Shown in pieces: positions 9,130 to 17,640 of a stretch of 64,000 nt of DNA. Below the pieces are notes generated by a model that worked only from the letters and a program-made list of their open reading frames with translations, was not told where the DNA came from and did not search any database. The position numbers and the translations under genes are program-made. The DNA is from CAJMNU01 sp905214855 (GTDB lineage: Bacteria; Bacillota; Clostridia; Lachnospirales; Lachnospiraceae). The stretch spans positions 62,001 to 126,000 of the forward strand of contig CALADM010000013.1 of the NCBI GenBank assembly GCA_937890595.1, given 5' to 3'. How positions within the stretch are numbered: the first letter of the stretch is position 1; each line of letters begins with the position of its first letter.

Positions 9130-9823
9130 TTTTGTAACCTACCCCCCAGACAGTTGTAATGATCTTATTCTGACGGCTGTCTTCTTTCATCTTGCCACGC
9201 AGCCTTCGGATATGTACCATAACCGTATTGTTGGCTTCGTACACTTTCTCATTCCAAACTTTCTCAAAGATCTCATCCGTACTGAATACCCGCCCCGGAT
9301 TCGAAGCGAGCAGATATAAAATATCAAACTCGATCGGGGTCAGCTTGATTTCTTCCCCATAAACAACTACTTTATGATTGTCCTTATTGATCACCAATCC
9401 CCTTATAGAAATCTCATTCTTGTCCTGAAGCGCCTTAGCATTGTTCGGATTCAACTGCGTATAACGACGAAGCTGTGATTTTACTCTTGCTGTCAGTTCC
9501 AGTGGATTAAATGGTTTTACCACATAATCATCTGCCCCTGTTCCCAGTCCTAGGATCTTATCCAGATCTGTAGATCTGGCACTCAGCATGATGATCGGGA
9601 TATTGTTCGTCTCCCTGATCTTTCTGCACATCTCCAGTCCATCCATTCCAGGCATCATAATATCCAATAATACCATATGGATCTCTTCTTTTTCCAAAAT
9701 CTCCAGCCCATCTAATGCATTGCTTGCCTTATACACTTTATATCCATCACTCACCAGATAAATTTCAATCAGATCTGCAATCTCTTTCTCATCATCAACT
9801 ACCAAAATTCCAATTTGAGACAT
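9119..9823 (-). CDS. OmpR/VanR-type response regulator
   Basis: The 234-residue protein has a receiver domain (acidic pocket D10/D11, phospho-acceptor D54 in MVLLDIMMPG, S in MLSARS, K in VVKPFNP) and a C-terminal winged-helix DNA-binding domain (LTPIEFDILYLLASNPGRVF, NNTVMVHIRRLRGK, TVWGVGYKIEK). The ATG at 9823 has GGGAGG 9 bases upstream. It is the first gene of the operon down to 376 and presumably controls that operon in response to the linked kinase. Confidence 0.92.
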   Translation of the reverse strand: MSQIGILVVDDEKEIADLIEIYLVSDGYKVYKASNALDGLEILEKEEIHMVLLDIMMPGMDGLEMCRKIRETNNIPIIMLSARSTDLDKILGLGTGADDYVVKPFNPLELTARVKSQLRRYTQLNPNNAKALQDKNEISIRGLVINKDNHKVVVYGEEIKLTPIEFDILYLLASNPGRVFSTDEIFEKVWNEKVYEANNTVMVHIRRLRGKMKEDSRQNKIITTVWGVGYKIEK

Positions 9824-9838
9824 AAAAAAATACCTCCC

Positions 9839-9869
9839 TTGTGGTTTCACTACAATCATCTTACCACAA
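9839..9869 (-). promoter_or_regulatory. Inverted repeat upstream of the response-regulator gene
   Basis: On the minus strand TTGTGGT (9869-9863) and ACCACAA (9845-9839) form a 7-bp inverted repeat with a 17-base gap, ending just before the GGGAGG ribosome site. It could be an autoregulatory operator or an mRNA hairpin that masks the ribosome site. The function is a guess from position only. Confidence 0.3.
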
Positions 9870-9936
9870 AAAAGGTATTTTTACATTACATTTCTCTTAA
9901 ATCTTTCTCTTAGCTCTCAACAGGAGATTTCTTTTT

Positions 9937-12042
9937 TTACTGTACACTCTCTGATGGAATAAAAACTCTTGTATTTCCCTCTGCCTCACGCAGCTTCTTT
10001 ACCCGTTCCACTGCCTCTTTGCAGAATGTATCCTGCGCACAAACCGGTGTCTTTCCTCTTCTGTCAGGTTTTTCATAGCTTCCATCCGGCATCAGTATAT
10101 GAGCTTTCATATTGTCTGCAAGCTGCACTTCAAGAATATGTTTTACCTCTTTCTTGAGTTCCGGATTTTCTACTGGGAACAGGATTTCTACACGTTTATC
10201 CAGATTACGTGGCATCCAATCCGCACTTCCCATGTAGATCTCTTCTGCCCCTGCATTTTCAAACCAGAAAATCCTTGCATGTTCTAGGAAATTGCCGACA
10301 ATAGAACGCACCTGAATATTTTCACTCAGTCCCGATACACCAGCTCTCAGACAACAGATTCCTCGGATGATCAGCTCAATCTTAACGCCTGCCTCGCTCG
10401 CCTCATACAGAGCATCAATGATCTCCTTATCGCAAAGAGAATTCATTTTTGCGACCAGATGAGCCTCTTTTCCCTCTCTTGCATGTTTTGTTTCCCTATT
10501 GATAAGCCGCAGGAACTTCTTTCGCAGCCACAGGGGAGCTACAGATAGTTTATTCCAGCCAAGCGGTTCGGAATATCCGGAAAGCATGTTAAATACAGCA
10601 GTTGCATCCTCGCCAATCTGCGGGTGACAGGTCAAAAGTCCACAGTCTGTATAAAGTTTTGCAGTAGAATCATTATAATTTCCAGTTCCCAAATGAACAT
10701 AACGTCTGATTCCATCTTCCTCACGCCTTACAACCAAAGTGATCTTGCTATGTGTCTTTAATCCCATCAGACCATAGATAACATGACATCCGGCTTTCTC
10801 CAGCATCTTCGCCCAGATAATGTTATTCTCCTCGTCAAACCTTGCTTTCAGCTCTACAAGAACGGATACTTGTTTTCCATTATCAGCTGCCTCTGCCAAA
10901 GCAGCGATGATCGGTGAATTGCCACTCACACGATACAGTGTCTGTTTGATCGCCAAAACATCCGGATCTTTCGCAGCACGTCTCACAAACTCTACAACTG
11001 GGTCAAACGTCTGGTATGGGTGGTGCAGCAAAATATCTTTCTTACGGATATTGGCAAAAATATCTTCGTCATTCATCAGATCCGGAACTGGCTGCGGAGT
11101 ATACTTCTTTGTCTTTAACTCCTCATATCCAGGCAATCCATACATTTTCATTAAAAATGTCAGATCCAGAGGTCCGTTGATAGAATAGATATCTTCATTT
11201 TCCAGTTTCAGCTCTTTTTTCAGGATCTTCAAAAGACGTTTATCCATCTTATCTTCCACTTCCAGACGGATTGCCTCTCCCCACTGTCTCTTTTTTAACT
11301 GTTTTTGGATCTCTTTTAATAAATCTGCTGCTTCTTCCTCGTCAATATCAAAATCTGCATTTCTCATGATCCTAAATGGATGTGCACAGATGATCTCATA
11401 ATTAAGGAACAATTTTTCCATATTATGCTCTATAATTTCTTCCAAAAGGATCACTTTCTGTTTATTTTCCTCTTCTGGAAGAGTTACAATCCTTGGAAGA
11501 ACACTTGGCACTTGCACCATTGCAAATTCCAGTTCTTTCTCGCCTTCCTTTTTTTGCACCAAAGCAGCAATATTCAGTGATTTGTTGCGTACCAGAGGGA
11601 ATGGTCTGGATGAGTCCACTGCCATAGGAGTCAAAACAGGATACACTTCCTCCATAAAATACTGATTCAAAAACGCTTCTTCTTTTTTACTCAGATTTTC
11701 ATGGCTGCTGATCAGGGTAAGTCCCTTCTGTTTGAGCGCTGGCAAAAGAGATCTATTATATGTAGAATACTGCATTTCGACCAACTCATGTGTTTTCTTT
11801 CCAATCTCGATCAGCTGCTCTTGTGCCGTCATGCCTGCAATATCTTTCTTTGTGTATTTTGCATGTACCATATCCTTTAATGAAGCTACACGGACCATAA
11901 AAAACTCATCCAGATTCGATGCGGTAATGCTCAAAAATTTCAAACGTTCAAACAGCGGCAGGCTCTTGTCTCGTGCCTCACTCAAAACCCGATAATTAAA
12001 CTCCAGCCAGCTCAATTCTCGGTTTACATACTTTTCTCCCAT
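9937..12042 (-). CDS. ppk1: Polyphosphate kinase 1
   Basis: This 701-residue protein is full length for PPK1, which reversibly transfers the ATP gamma-phosphate to polyphosphate. It starts with the typical NRELSWLEFNYRVL and contains SNLDEFFMVRVA, the catalytic-region histidines H431 (KTHSKITLVVRR) and H450 (RRYVHLGTGNYNDST) spaced 19 residues apart as in the E. coli enzyme, and the GSADWMPRNLDKRVE motif. The gene starts 3 bases after the exopolyphosphatase stop with a GGAGGGG ribosome site inside that gene, so synthesis and breakdown enzymes are made from one transcript. Confidence 0.95.
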   Translation of the reverse strand: MGEKYVNRELSWLEFNYRVLSEARDKSLPLFERLKFLSITASNLDEFFMVRVASLKDMVHAKYTKKDIAGMTAQEQLIEIGKKTHELVEMQYSTYNRSLLPALKQKGLTLISSHENLSKKEEAFLNQYFMEEVYPVLTPMAVDSSRPFPLVRNKSLNIAALVQKKEGEKELEFAMVQVPSVLPRIVTLPEEENKQKVILLEEIIEHNMEKLFLNYEIICAHPFRIMRNADFDIDEEEAADLLKEIQKQLKKRQWGEAIRLEVEDKMDKRLLKILKKELKLENEDIYSINGPLDLTFLMKMYGLPGYEELKTKKYTPQPVPDLMNDEDIFANIRKKDILLHHPYQTFDPVVEFVRRAAKDPDVLAIKQTLYRVSGNSPIIAALAEAADNGKQVSVLVELKARFDEENNIIWAKMLEKAGCHVIYGLMGLKTHSKITLVVRREEDGIRRYVHLGTGNYNDSTAKLYTDCGLLTCHPQIGEDATAVFNMLSGYSEPLGWNKLSVAPLWLRKKFLRLINRETKHAREGKEAHLVAKMNSLCDKEIIDALYEASEAGVKIELIIRGICCLRAGVSGLSENIQVRSIVGNFLEHARIFWFENAGAEEIYMGSADWMPRNLDKRVEILFPVENPELKKEVKHILEVQLADNMKAHILMPDGSYEKPDRRGKTPVCAQDTFCKEAVERVKKLREAEGNTRVFIPSESVQ

Positions 12043-12045
12043 TTC

Positions 12046-13587
12046 CTATCCCCTCCGTTTTTGTTTTAATACCGGTCTGATTCCAAAAATCTCTTCAAAG
12101 AAATCTGCTTTCTGATCAAATGTATAAATTTCCAATGACATATCTTTCTGATATGGCGATGTAATGACCAGCTTTCCTTCCCTTGCCATCATTTTAGCAT
12201 TGGCACATTTTTGCTTATGACTGCGATCCATAGAATTCGCAAGCCTCAGGATCGCTGTCATCTTTGCGATCACGATCACATCCTCATCCATTAGACTGCT
12301 CTCTGGTGTCTTTACATCACTATAATGGAATGTTTCCAGATTATATCTCACCACATTCGCAATAATCTCACGTTCCCGATGGGATAAACCGATAATCTCT
12401 GTAAACATGATAATATCATATGCACATTCACTTGGTGCTTTCATACTGATAAACTTACCGCAGGCATGGAGAATCGCTGCAATCTGGAGCAGCAAGCGAT
12501 GTCGTTCCTCAAGTCCATGATATTTTTTCATGGCATCAAAGATATCCAGAACATGCTTCTCGATCATCTGTGTATGGGAAGTATGGCATCGATAGCGTTT
12601 TGCCATATTTCTGGATGCACTCAGGATATCTTCCTGAAAATCGTGCTTGTACTTGATTTTTTTTGTGATCTCTGCATAATCTGCCACAATCCCATCGATC
12701 AGAAAAACTCCAGGCACCCAAACACATTTTGCTCCAGTACTCTCCAGAATTCTCTTTGCTGTCATAACACATGGCTTGACCATAGCCGCATATTCTGTGG
12801 TCAGATCAAAACTGTCTTCTATTGTATTATTACTCATTTCAGTAATATGTGTACACAGTTTTAAAAATTCTTCTGCATCGATCAATCCATTTTTTTCTTT
12901 TCCATGCAGATATTTTGCCCAGAATAAAAGACTGTCTCCCACTAAGATCAGATTCTTTACTTCCCTCTCTTTGAGATACATTTTTTTAAAGGTATGAAGT
13001 TCATTGTCAACCACTTCTTCTAAAATATTCTGATGTACCTGCTCACTTTCCTGAATCATAGACTGGACTTCATGGATCCTCATTGCCCCTAACTGAAGGT
13101 TCTGTGTACTTACAAGAGCATCTTGGTCAAAAAGAGAAACTTGTGTGCTTCCAAATCCTAAACTTGCTACTGCAGTCCCCTCTTGGATCAGCTGGTCAAA
13201 CATTTCTCCTTTGATCGCAATTGCTTTATAAAGCAAAAAGCGCTGTTCTGAATTGCTGATAACATGGATTTCCAAACCAGTGCGAACCCGTATCTGATCC
13301 AATACGATCCGTCGATTTTTTGCCTCACGGATAGCACTGGTCGCATAAGCACAATATGCTTCCACATGATAAGAATCCTTTATTCTGGCAAAATCACTCA
13401 AAACCAGACACAGCTCCTCAACCATACTGTAACTGATCTTCTCATTTGTAAAGGTATCCTTTCCCAGAGCAATCTCATGGCGGACATGTTCTATTTCCTT
13501 CACACCAAACTTAGAAGAAATCTCAAAAATCCCAAGTTCCAGCGCAAATGTCCCCACTTCAATCGCTGCAAATAAATGAATTGCCAT
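12046..13587 (-). CDS. ppx: Ppx/GppA-family exopolyphosphatase with C-terminal HD domain
   Basis: The 513-residue product has an actin/Hsp70-like ASKHA fold (AAIEVGTFALELGIFEI, CAYATSAIREAKNR, GTAVASLGFGSTQVSLFD) in its first 300 residues, and an HD-type helical domain at about 320-500 (AAILHACGKFI, SHREREIIANVVRYN). Such long Ppx/GppA proteins hydrolyse terminal phosphates from polyphosphate or pppGpp. The first loop reads EVGT where many family members have DIGS/DLGS, so activity is likely but not certain. ATG at 13587 follows AAAGGAGG; an upstream in-frame ATG at 13617 is not needed. It is directly upstream of ppk1. Confidence 0.85.
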   Translation of the reverse strand: MAIHLFAAIEVGTFALELGIFEISSKFGVKEIEHVRHEIALGKDTFTNEKISYSMVEELCLVLSDFARIKDSYHVEAYCAYATSAIREAKNRRIVLDQIRVRTGLEIHVISNSEQRFLLYKAIAIKGEMFDQLIQEGTAVASLGFGSTQVSLFDQDALVSTQNLQLGAMRIHEVQSMIQESEQVHQNILEEVVDNELHTFKKMYLKEREVKNLILVGDSLLFWAKYLHGKEKNGLIDAEEFLKLCTHITEMSNNTIEDSFDLTTEYAAMVKPCVMTAKRILESTGAKCVWVPGVFLIDGIVADYAEITKKIKYKHDFQEDILSASRNMAKRYRCHTSHTQMIEKHVLDIFDAMKKYHGLEERHRLLLQIAAILHACGKFISMKAPSECAYDIIMFTEIIGLSHREREIIANVVRYNLETFHYSDVKTPESSLMDEDVIVIAKMTAILRLANSMDRSHKQKCANAKMMAREGKLVITSPYQKDMSLEIYTFDQKADFFEEIFGIRPVLKQKRRG

Positions 13588-13642
13588 AGTAGTCCCTCCT
13601 TTTCCCTTGATGTCCATAAATCAAATGTCATATTTCTTCACT

Positions 13643-14929
13643 TTAGTTAGTGGCAGTATCCATACGTCCCATCAACCAGACAATAAACTGCTCTGCACTC
13701 CGTCCTGACATACCTCCATGATTTAATTCCCACTGATTTGCCAAAAGAAGCAACTTCTCTTCTGGCATATCAACACCACGTTTTTTCGCCAGTTCCAGAA
13801 CAATATTTTGAAATTCCGACTTATCCGGTACTCCATAATAAATCGTAACTCCGAAACGTGCTGCCAAAGACAGTTTTTCCTGAACAGTATCATTCATGTG
13901 CAGTTCGTCATCTAACTCACGCTTGTCACTAAACTTTTCCCGTATCAGATGCCGTCTGTTAGAAGTCGCATAGATCAATACATTTTTAGGGCGTTTCCCA
14001 AGACCACCTTCAATGATCGCTTTTAAATACTTATACTCTAATTCCGACTCTTCAAAAGACAGGTCATCCATATAAATAATAAATTTATAATTTCTGTCTT
14101 TTACCTGATCGATCACGTCAGAAAGGCACTGAAACTGGTGTTTATAGATCTCGATCATACGCAGCCCACGCTCATAATATGTATTCAAAATAGCCTTAAT
14201 GCTTGAAGATTTTCCTGTTCCGCTGTCACCAAACAAAAGACAGTTATTCGCAGCTTTCCCCTCGATAAAAGCCTCTGTATTTTCAATAAGTTTTCTCTTC
14301 TGGCTCTCATATCCGATCAGATCATCCAAATAGACATGTTCCACATTTGTGATCGGTTCGATCTGTACTTTCTCATCTTTCTGTACCACACGAAATGCCT
14401 TGTTCAAGCCAAATTTTCCCACTCCAAACTCTTTATAAAAACCAGTCACACAATTCTTAAATTCTTCTACACTTTCTGCCTGCTCCAAAGCCCCTGACAG
14501 CTCCATGATACGATTTCTGACCCGTCTGTTAAAAACTTTTCCGCTTCCACTTGGCTGTCTGTAATGAGACAGGATCTCCCATACCCCATCTGCATCCAAT
14601 GTTTTTATATCTTTCTTAAAAAGTTCCATCAAAATCTTAATATCATGGTCTACCAGACAAGCCACGTCTCCCTCCGCCTGTCCCTTGATCTCACATGCCG
14701 TGCTGAATGGATTTTCATGATCTGCCAGACAAAGCGCCAAAAACGCATGCCACAGGTTTCCCTCCAGTCCATATGTATCTGCAAGTTCCACCAGTCTTCC
14801 GGCAAGTTCACTGCTCTCTTCCAGATCCAATGTATCTGTCTCAAACAACTTTTCCATCCGTTCTAACAAATCCTGATCTGCCATATTTCTGTATAAAATC
14901 AACTGTCCTGCTCTCATATTCCCGTTCAT
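13643..14929 (-). CDS. DUF815-family AAA+ ATP-binding protein
   Basis: The 428-residue protein has a helical N-terminal part and an AAA+ module with Walker A GDSGTGKSSS, Walker B FIIYMDDLSF and sensor-like IYATSNRRHLI. The DUF815 family consists of stand-alone ATPases of unknown function, usually about 400-430 residues. The start is uncertain: AGGAG abuts the first ATG (14929), and a second ATG four codons later (14917) sits 12 bases from it. It begins 3 bases after the pheA stop, so both are probably co-transcribed, and it lies upstream of the polyphosphate genes. Confidence 0.8.
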   Translation of the reverse strand: MNGNMRAGQLILYRNMADQDLLERMEKLFETDTLDLEESSELAGRLVELADTYGLEGNLWHAFLALCLADHENPFSTACEIKGQAEGDVACLVDHDIKILMELFKKDIKTLDADGVWEILSHYRQPSGSGKVFNRRVRNRIMELSGALEQAESVEEFKNCVTGFYKEFGVGKFGLNKAFRVVQKDEKVQIEPITNVEHVYLDDLIGYESQKRKLIENTEAFIEGKAANNCLLFGDSGTGKSSSIKAILNTYYERGLRMIEIYKHQFQCLSDVIDQVKDRNYKFIIYMDDLSFEESELEYKYLKAIIEGGLGKRPKNVLIYATSNRRHLIREKFSDKRELDDELHMNDTVQEKLSLAARFGVTIYYGVPDKSEFQNIVLELAKKRGVDMPEEKLLLLANQWELNHGGMSGRSAEQFIVWLMGRMDTATN

Positions 14930-14932
14930 CTC

Positions 14933-16087
14933 CTACTCTGCCAAGCCAGTTCCATGGGAATAATAATTTCCAAGGATCTTTACATTGGATGCTTCACTGA
15001 AAATACCTTTTAATGCATTTCTGACACCTGCATCTGCCAGATTTCCCTCTATATCTACAAAGAAACGATATTCCCATGTTCTCCCAATGATAGGACGAGA
15101 CTCAATTTTCATCATATTGACATGATTAAAAATAAAATTTCCCAACATATTATATAGAGAACCACTCACATGAGGAAGTTCAAAACACAGACTCACTTTA
15201 TTGGCTCTCTTCTCATATACTGGATGTTTGGACACCACAATAAAACGGGTCGTATTATTTTTATTGTACTGGATTTCACGCTGCAGCACCTTTAAACCAT
15301 ATAACTTTCCGGCAATCTCACTTGCCACTGCTGCCTGTGTCTTATCCTGATCATCCAACACTTTTTTGGCTGCTATGGCTGTATTTTCCACACTGATCTG
15401 TTTCCATTCTCTGTGTTCATTCAAAAATACTGAACTTTGCATCAACGCCTGAGGATGAGAAAATACCGTTTTTACATCCAAAATATCAGCATCTTTTGTT
15501 CCAAGAAGAGCATGGCTGATCGGAACACAGATCTCAGCCACAATATAATTATGGTATTTCACAAGCAGATCATAGTTATCTGTCACCGCACCTGCTGAAG
15601 AGTTTTCAATGGGAAGAACTGCATAATCTGCCTTTTCTTCTTCCACTTCCCTCATTGCATCATCCCATGTTTTTACATGATACATAGGAGTTTCTTCTCC
15701 AAAATACTGGATCGCCGCAGCCTGACTGTAAGCTCCCTCTACTCCTTGATACACCACACGGATCTGCTTCATTGGCAGGCTGTCTATCTGATGAAATCCC
15801 ATCTCTACTTCCTGACCATATTTTGCCAAAATCTGATACTGATACCGTCTGCTGATCGTCATCACCTGAGAGAAAATCTCACGCATTGCCTGACTGTTAA
15901 AACTGCTATGAGCCTGAGAACCCACTGCCTCCAGTTTCTGTTCCTCTCTCTCTTTATCATATACAGCTTTTCCTGTCTGTATCTTATATTCAGCCACTTC
16001 GGATGTCAGACGCATACGTTCCTCTAATAAATCCACAATATCATGGTCGATCACATCCAGTTGTTTTCTTATCTCCTGTAAGTCCAT
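14933..16087 (-). CDS. pheA: Bifunctional chorismate mutase / prephenate dehydratase
   Basis: The 384-residue protein has the AroQ-type chorismate mutase helix bundle (residues 1-85, LQEIRKQLDVIDHDIVDLL and ERMRLTSEVAEYK), the prephenate dehydratase domain (about 108-290, with GVEGAYSQAAA, PIENSSAGAV and the TRFIVV motif) and a C-terminal ACT domain with the ESRP phenylalanine-binding motif. It converts chorismate to phenylpyruvate for phenylalanine synthesis and is expected to be feedback inhibited by phenylalanine through the ACT domain. The upstream 154 bases (16088-16241) show only pyrimidine-rich sequence and no clear leader. Confidence 0.95.
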   Translation of the reverse strand: MDLQEIRKQLDVIDHDIVDLLEERMRLTSEVAEYKIQTGKAVYDKEREEQKLEAVGSQAHSSFNSQAMREIFSQVMTISRRYQYQILAKYGQEVEMGFHQIDSLPMKQIRVVYQGVEGAYSQAAAIQYFGEETPMYHVKTWDDAMREVEEEKADYAVLPIENSSAGAVTDNYDLLVKYHNYIVAEICVPISHALLGTKDADILDVKTVFSHPQALMQSSVFLNEHREWKQISVENTAIAAKKVLDDQDKTQAAVASEIAGKLYGLKVLQREIQYNKNNTTRFIVVSKHPVYEKRANKVSLCFELPHVSGSLYNMLGNFIFNHVNMMKIESRPIIGRTWEYRFFVDIEGNLADAGVRNALKGIFSEASNVKILGNYYSHGTGLAE

Positions 16088-16241
16088 ACTCGCTTTTTAT
16101 CCCTTTCTGATCGTTTCCTGTTCCCCCTCTAATACATCCTAATACATCTGTCCTTTTCTCTTATAGGAACTGCCTTTTCATTTGTTTTTGCTTTCTCTTT
16201 CTTTATAAGATTGATTCTTTTTTCCTTTTCTTTTGTTTTCC

Positions 16242-16997
16242 TCACTTGTCTGTCTTCTCTGCCCGTTCTTTCATCTGTGCCTCCAGCATAGAAAGGATCA
16301 CACTGCGCACATATGCTCCGGCAAATTTTCTCTGTTCAGGTTCTAGTTCCTTTAAGTTGATCGGTTTGCCATATTCTACGATCACATGAGATTTTTTCAT
16401 TCTCGGCATCTGTTTCTCAAAAATCTCAGCCGTTCCCGTCATCGCTACCGGAATCACATAACACCCTGATTTTTCTGCAATTTTCAGGCTTCCCTCTTTA
16501 AAAGGAAGAAGCTCTAACACCTCACCTCTGTTACGTGTTCCTTCTGGGAAAATCCAGACAGAAATACCATTTTTCACTTGCTGAATTCCTGCTAAGATCG
16601 TTTTTAATCCTTCTTTAGGATTGGTTCTGTCCAAAAAAAGGCAATTGACCAGTCTCATCCATCCTGATAAACCGGGAATCTTTTCCATCTCTTTTTTTGC
16701 CACAAATCCCATCAACCCCGGAACAGTCGTGTAACCAACCAGAATATCAAAATAACTTCTGTGATTTCCCACAAACAGCACCGCACGGTCTGTTGGTATA
16801 TTCTCTGCTCCCCGCACGGTTACCTTTGTCCCTGTGATCCGTAAAATCATACGGAAAACACGCTGCACAATATGCAGACTTTTTCTGTTCTTTTTATCTG
16901 GATCTGTTTCTCCCACTTTGTTAAGCCACATTCTTACTCCTGTACTAAAAAACAAGAATAAAATCACCGCCAAAGCCACCAGAATAAAACGTATCAT
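16242..16997 (-). CDS. plsC: 1-acyl-sn-glycerol-3-phosphate acyltransferase
   Basis: The 251-residue protein has an N-terminal membrane anchor (MIRFILVALAVILFLFFS), the acyltransferase motif NHRSYFD (NHx4D), the FPEGTRNR motif that binds glycerol phosphate, and VPVAMTGT. It should acylate lysophosphatidic acid at the inner membrane face to give phosphatidic acid. The ATG at 16997 is preceded by GGAGG with a 5-base gap; an earlier ATG at 17015 has no ribosome site. It is separated by 87 bases from the next upstream gene and sits close to cardiolipin synthase, consistent with a phospholipid role. Confidence 0.92.
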   Translation of the reverse strand: MIRFILVALAVILFLFFSTGVRMWLNKVGETDPDKKNRKSLHIVQRVFRMILRITGTKVTVRGAENIPTDRAVLFVGNHRSYFDILVGYTTVPGLMGFVAKKEMEKIPGLSGWMRLVNCLFLDRTNPKEGLKTILAGIQQVKNGISVWIFPEGTRNRGEVLELLPFKEGSLKIAEKSGCYVIPVAMTGTAEIFEKQMPRMKKSHVIVEYGKPINLKELEPEQRKFAGAYVRSVILSMLEAQMKERAEKTDK

Positions 16998-17083
16998 ATG
17001 CACCTCCAAAAGCAAATCAGACTCTTACCTTATCTGGTTCTGTCCGATAGTTATTTTTTCATTATAGTCAACTTATGATAGAA

Positions 17084-17599
17084 TTACAAGGTCTGTTCTG
17101 GTGCTTTTCTGGTGATTTTTTCCATCAATAATCCTGTAGCAAACCAAAATGGCGCAAAATCCAAACGGATCAATCCATCTATATTTGTCGGGCATCCCGT
17201 ATAATCCCAAGGACATATTCCCATATGCCTCAATAACAAACCGCTTGCATACTCAACTGCAAAGATCAGCACCATAAAGAAAAGACCATGACGAACATAT
17301 TTTGACCATACTGACCTCTCATTCCAATCTACAATCTGTCTGTACGGTTCATCTACCCAATGATCTATGGTATCTGCGATCGGGGCTAACAATGCTCCCA
17401 TTCCATAAATTGGAAACATCAAAAAAGAAGTATGTGCTGTCATACTAAAATCATGTCTCAGCAAAGAACCAGCAGATGTAAATATCACCTCCAGACACCA
17501 GCCAGCAATTCCGCAGCGGATAAAATCCCTTATCAATGATGGATATTGTTTGTCTCTTTCTTTTTTTACATATAGTTGTATTGTTTTCTTTGTCTTCAT
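17084..17599 (-). CDS. Putative ABC-transporter type IV-like membrane protein (PF06541-like)
   Basis: The 171-residue product has four or five hydrophobic segments and the family pattern AGWCLEVIFTS near the start, FPIYGMGAL in the middle, and EYASGLLL followed by WDYTGCPTNIDGLIRL. The label as ABC transporter is historical and no ATPase is nearby; the function is unknown. I chose the ATG at 17599, just after the cls stop, although no good ribosome site is visible. A GTG at 17692 would extend the protein by 31 residues but would overlap cls by 52 bp. Confidence 0.65.
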   Translation of the reverse strand: MKTKKTIQLYVKKERDKQYPSLIRDFIRCGIAGWCLEVIFTSAGSLLRHDFSMTAHTSFLMFPIYGMGALLAPIADTIDHWVDEPYRQIVDWNERSVWSKYVRHGLFFMVLIFAVEYASGLLLRHMGICPWDYTGCPTNIDGLIRLDFAPFWFATGLLMEKITRKAPEQTL

Positions 17600-17640
17600 A
17601 TGTTCTAGTATAAAGACAAATCCTAAATTTATACCTATAC

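Noticed and set aside
16088..16241. Leader peptide or riboswitch before pheA
   Set aside because: The 154 bp is pyrimidine-rich with no stable stem, no Phe-rich frame and no known motif.
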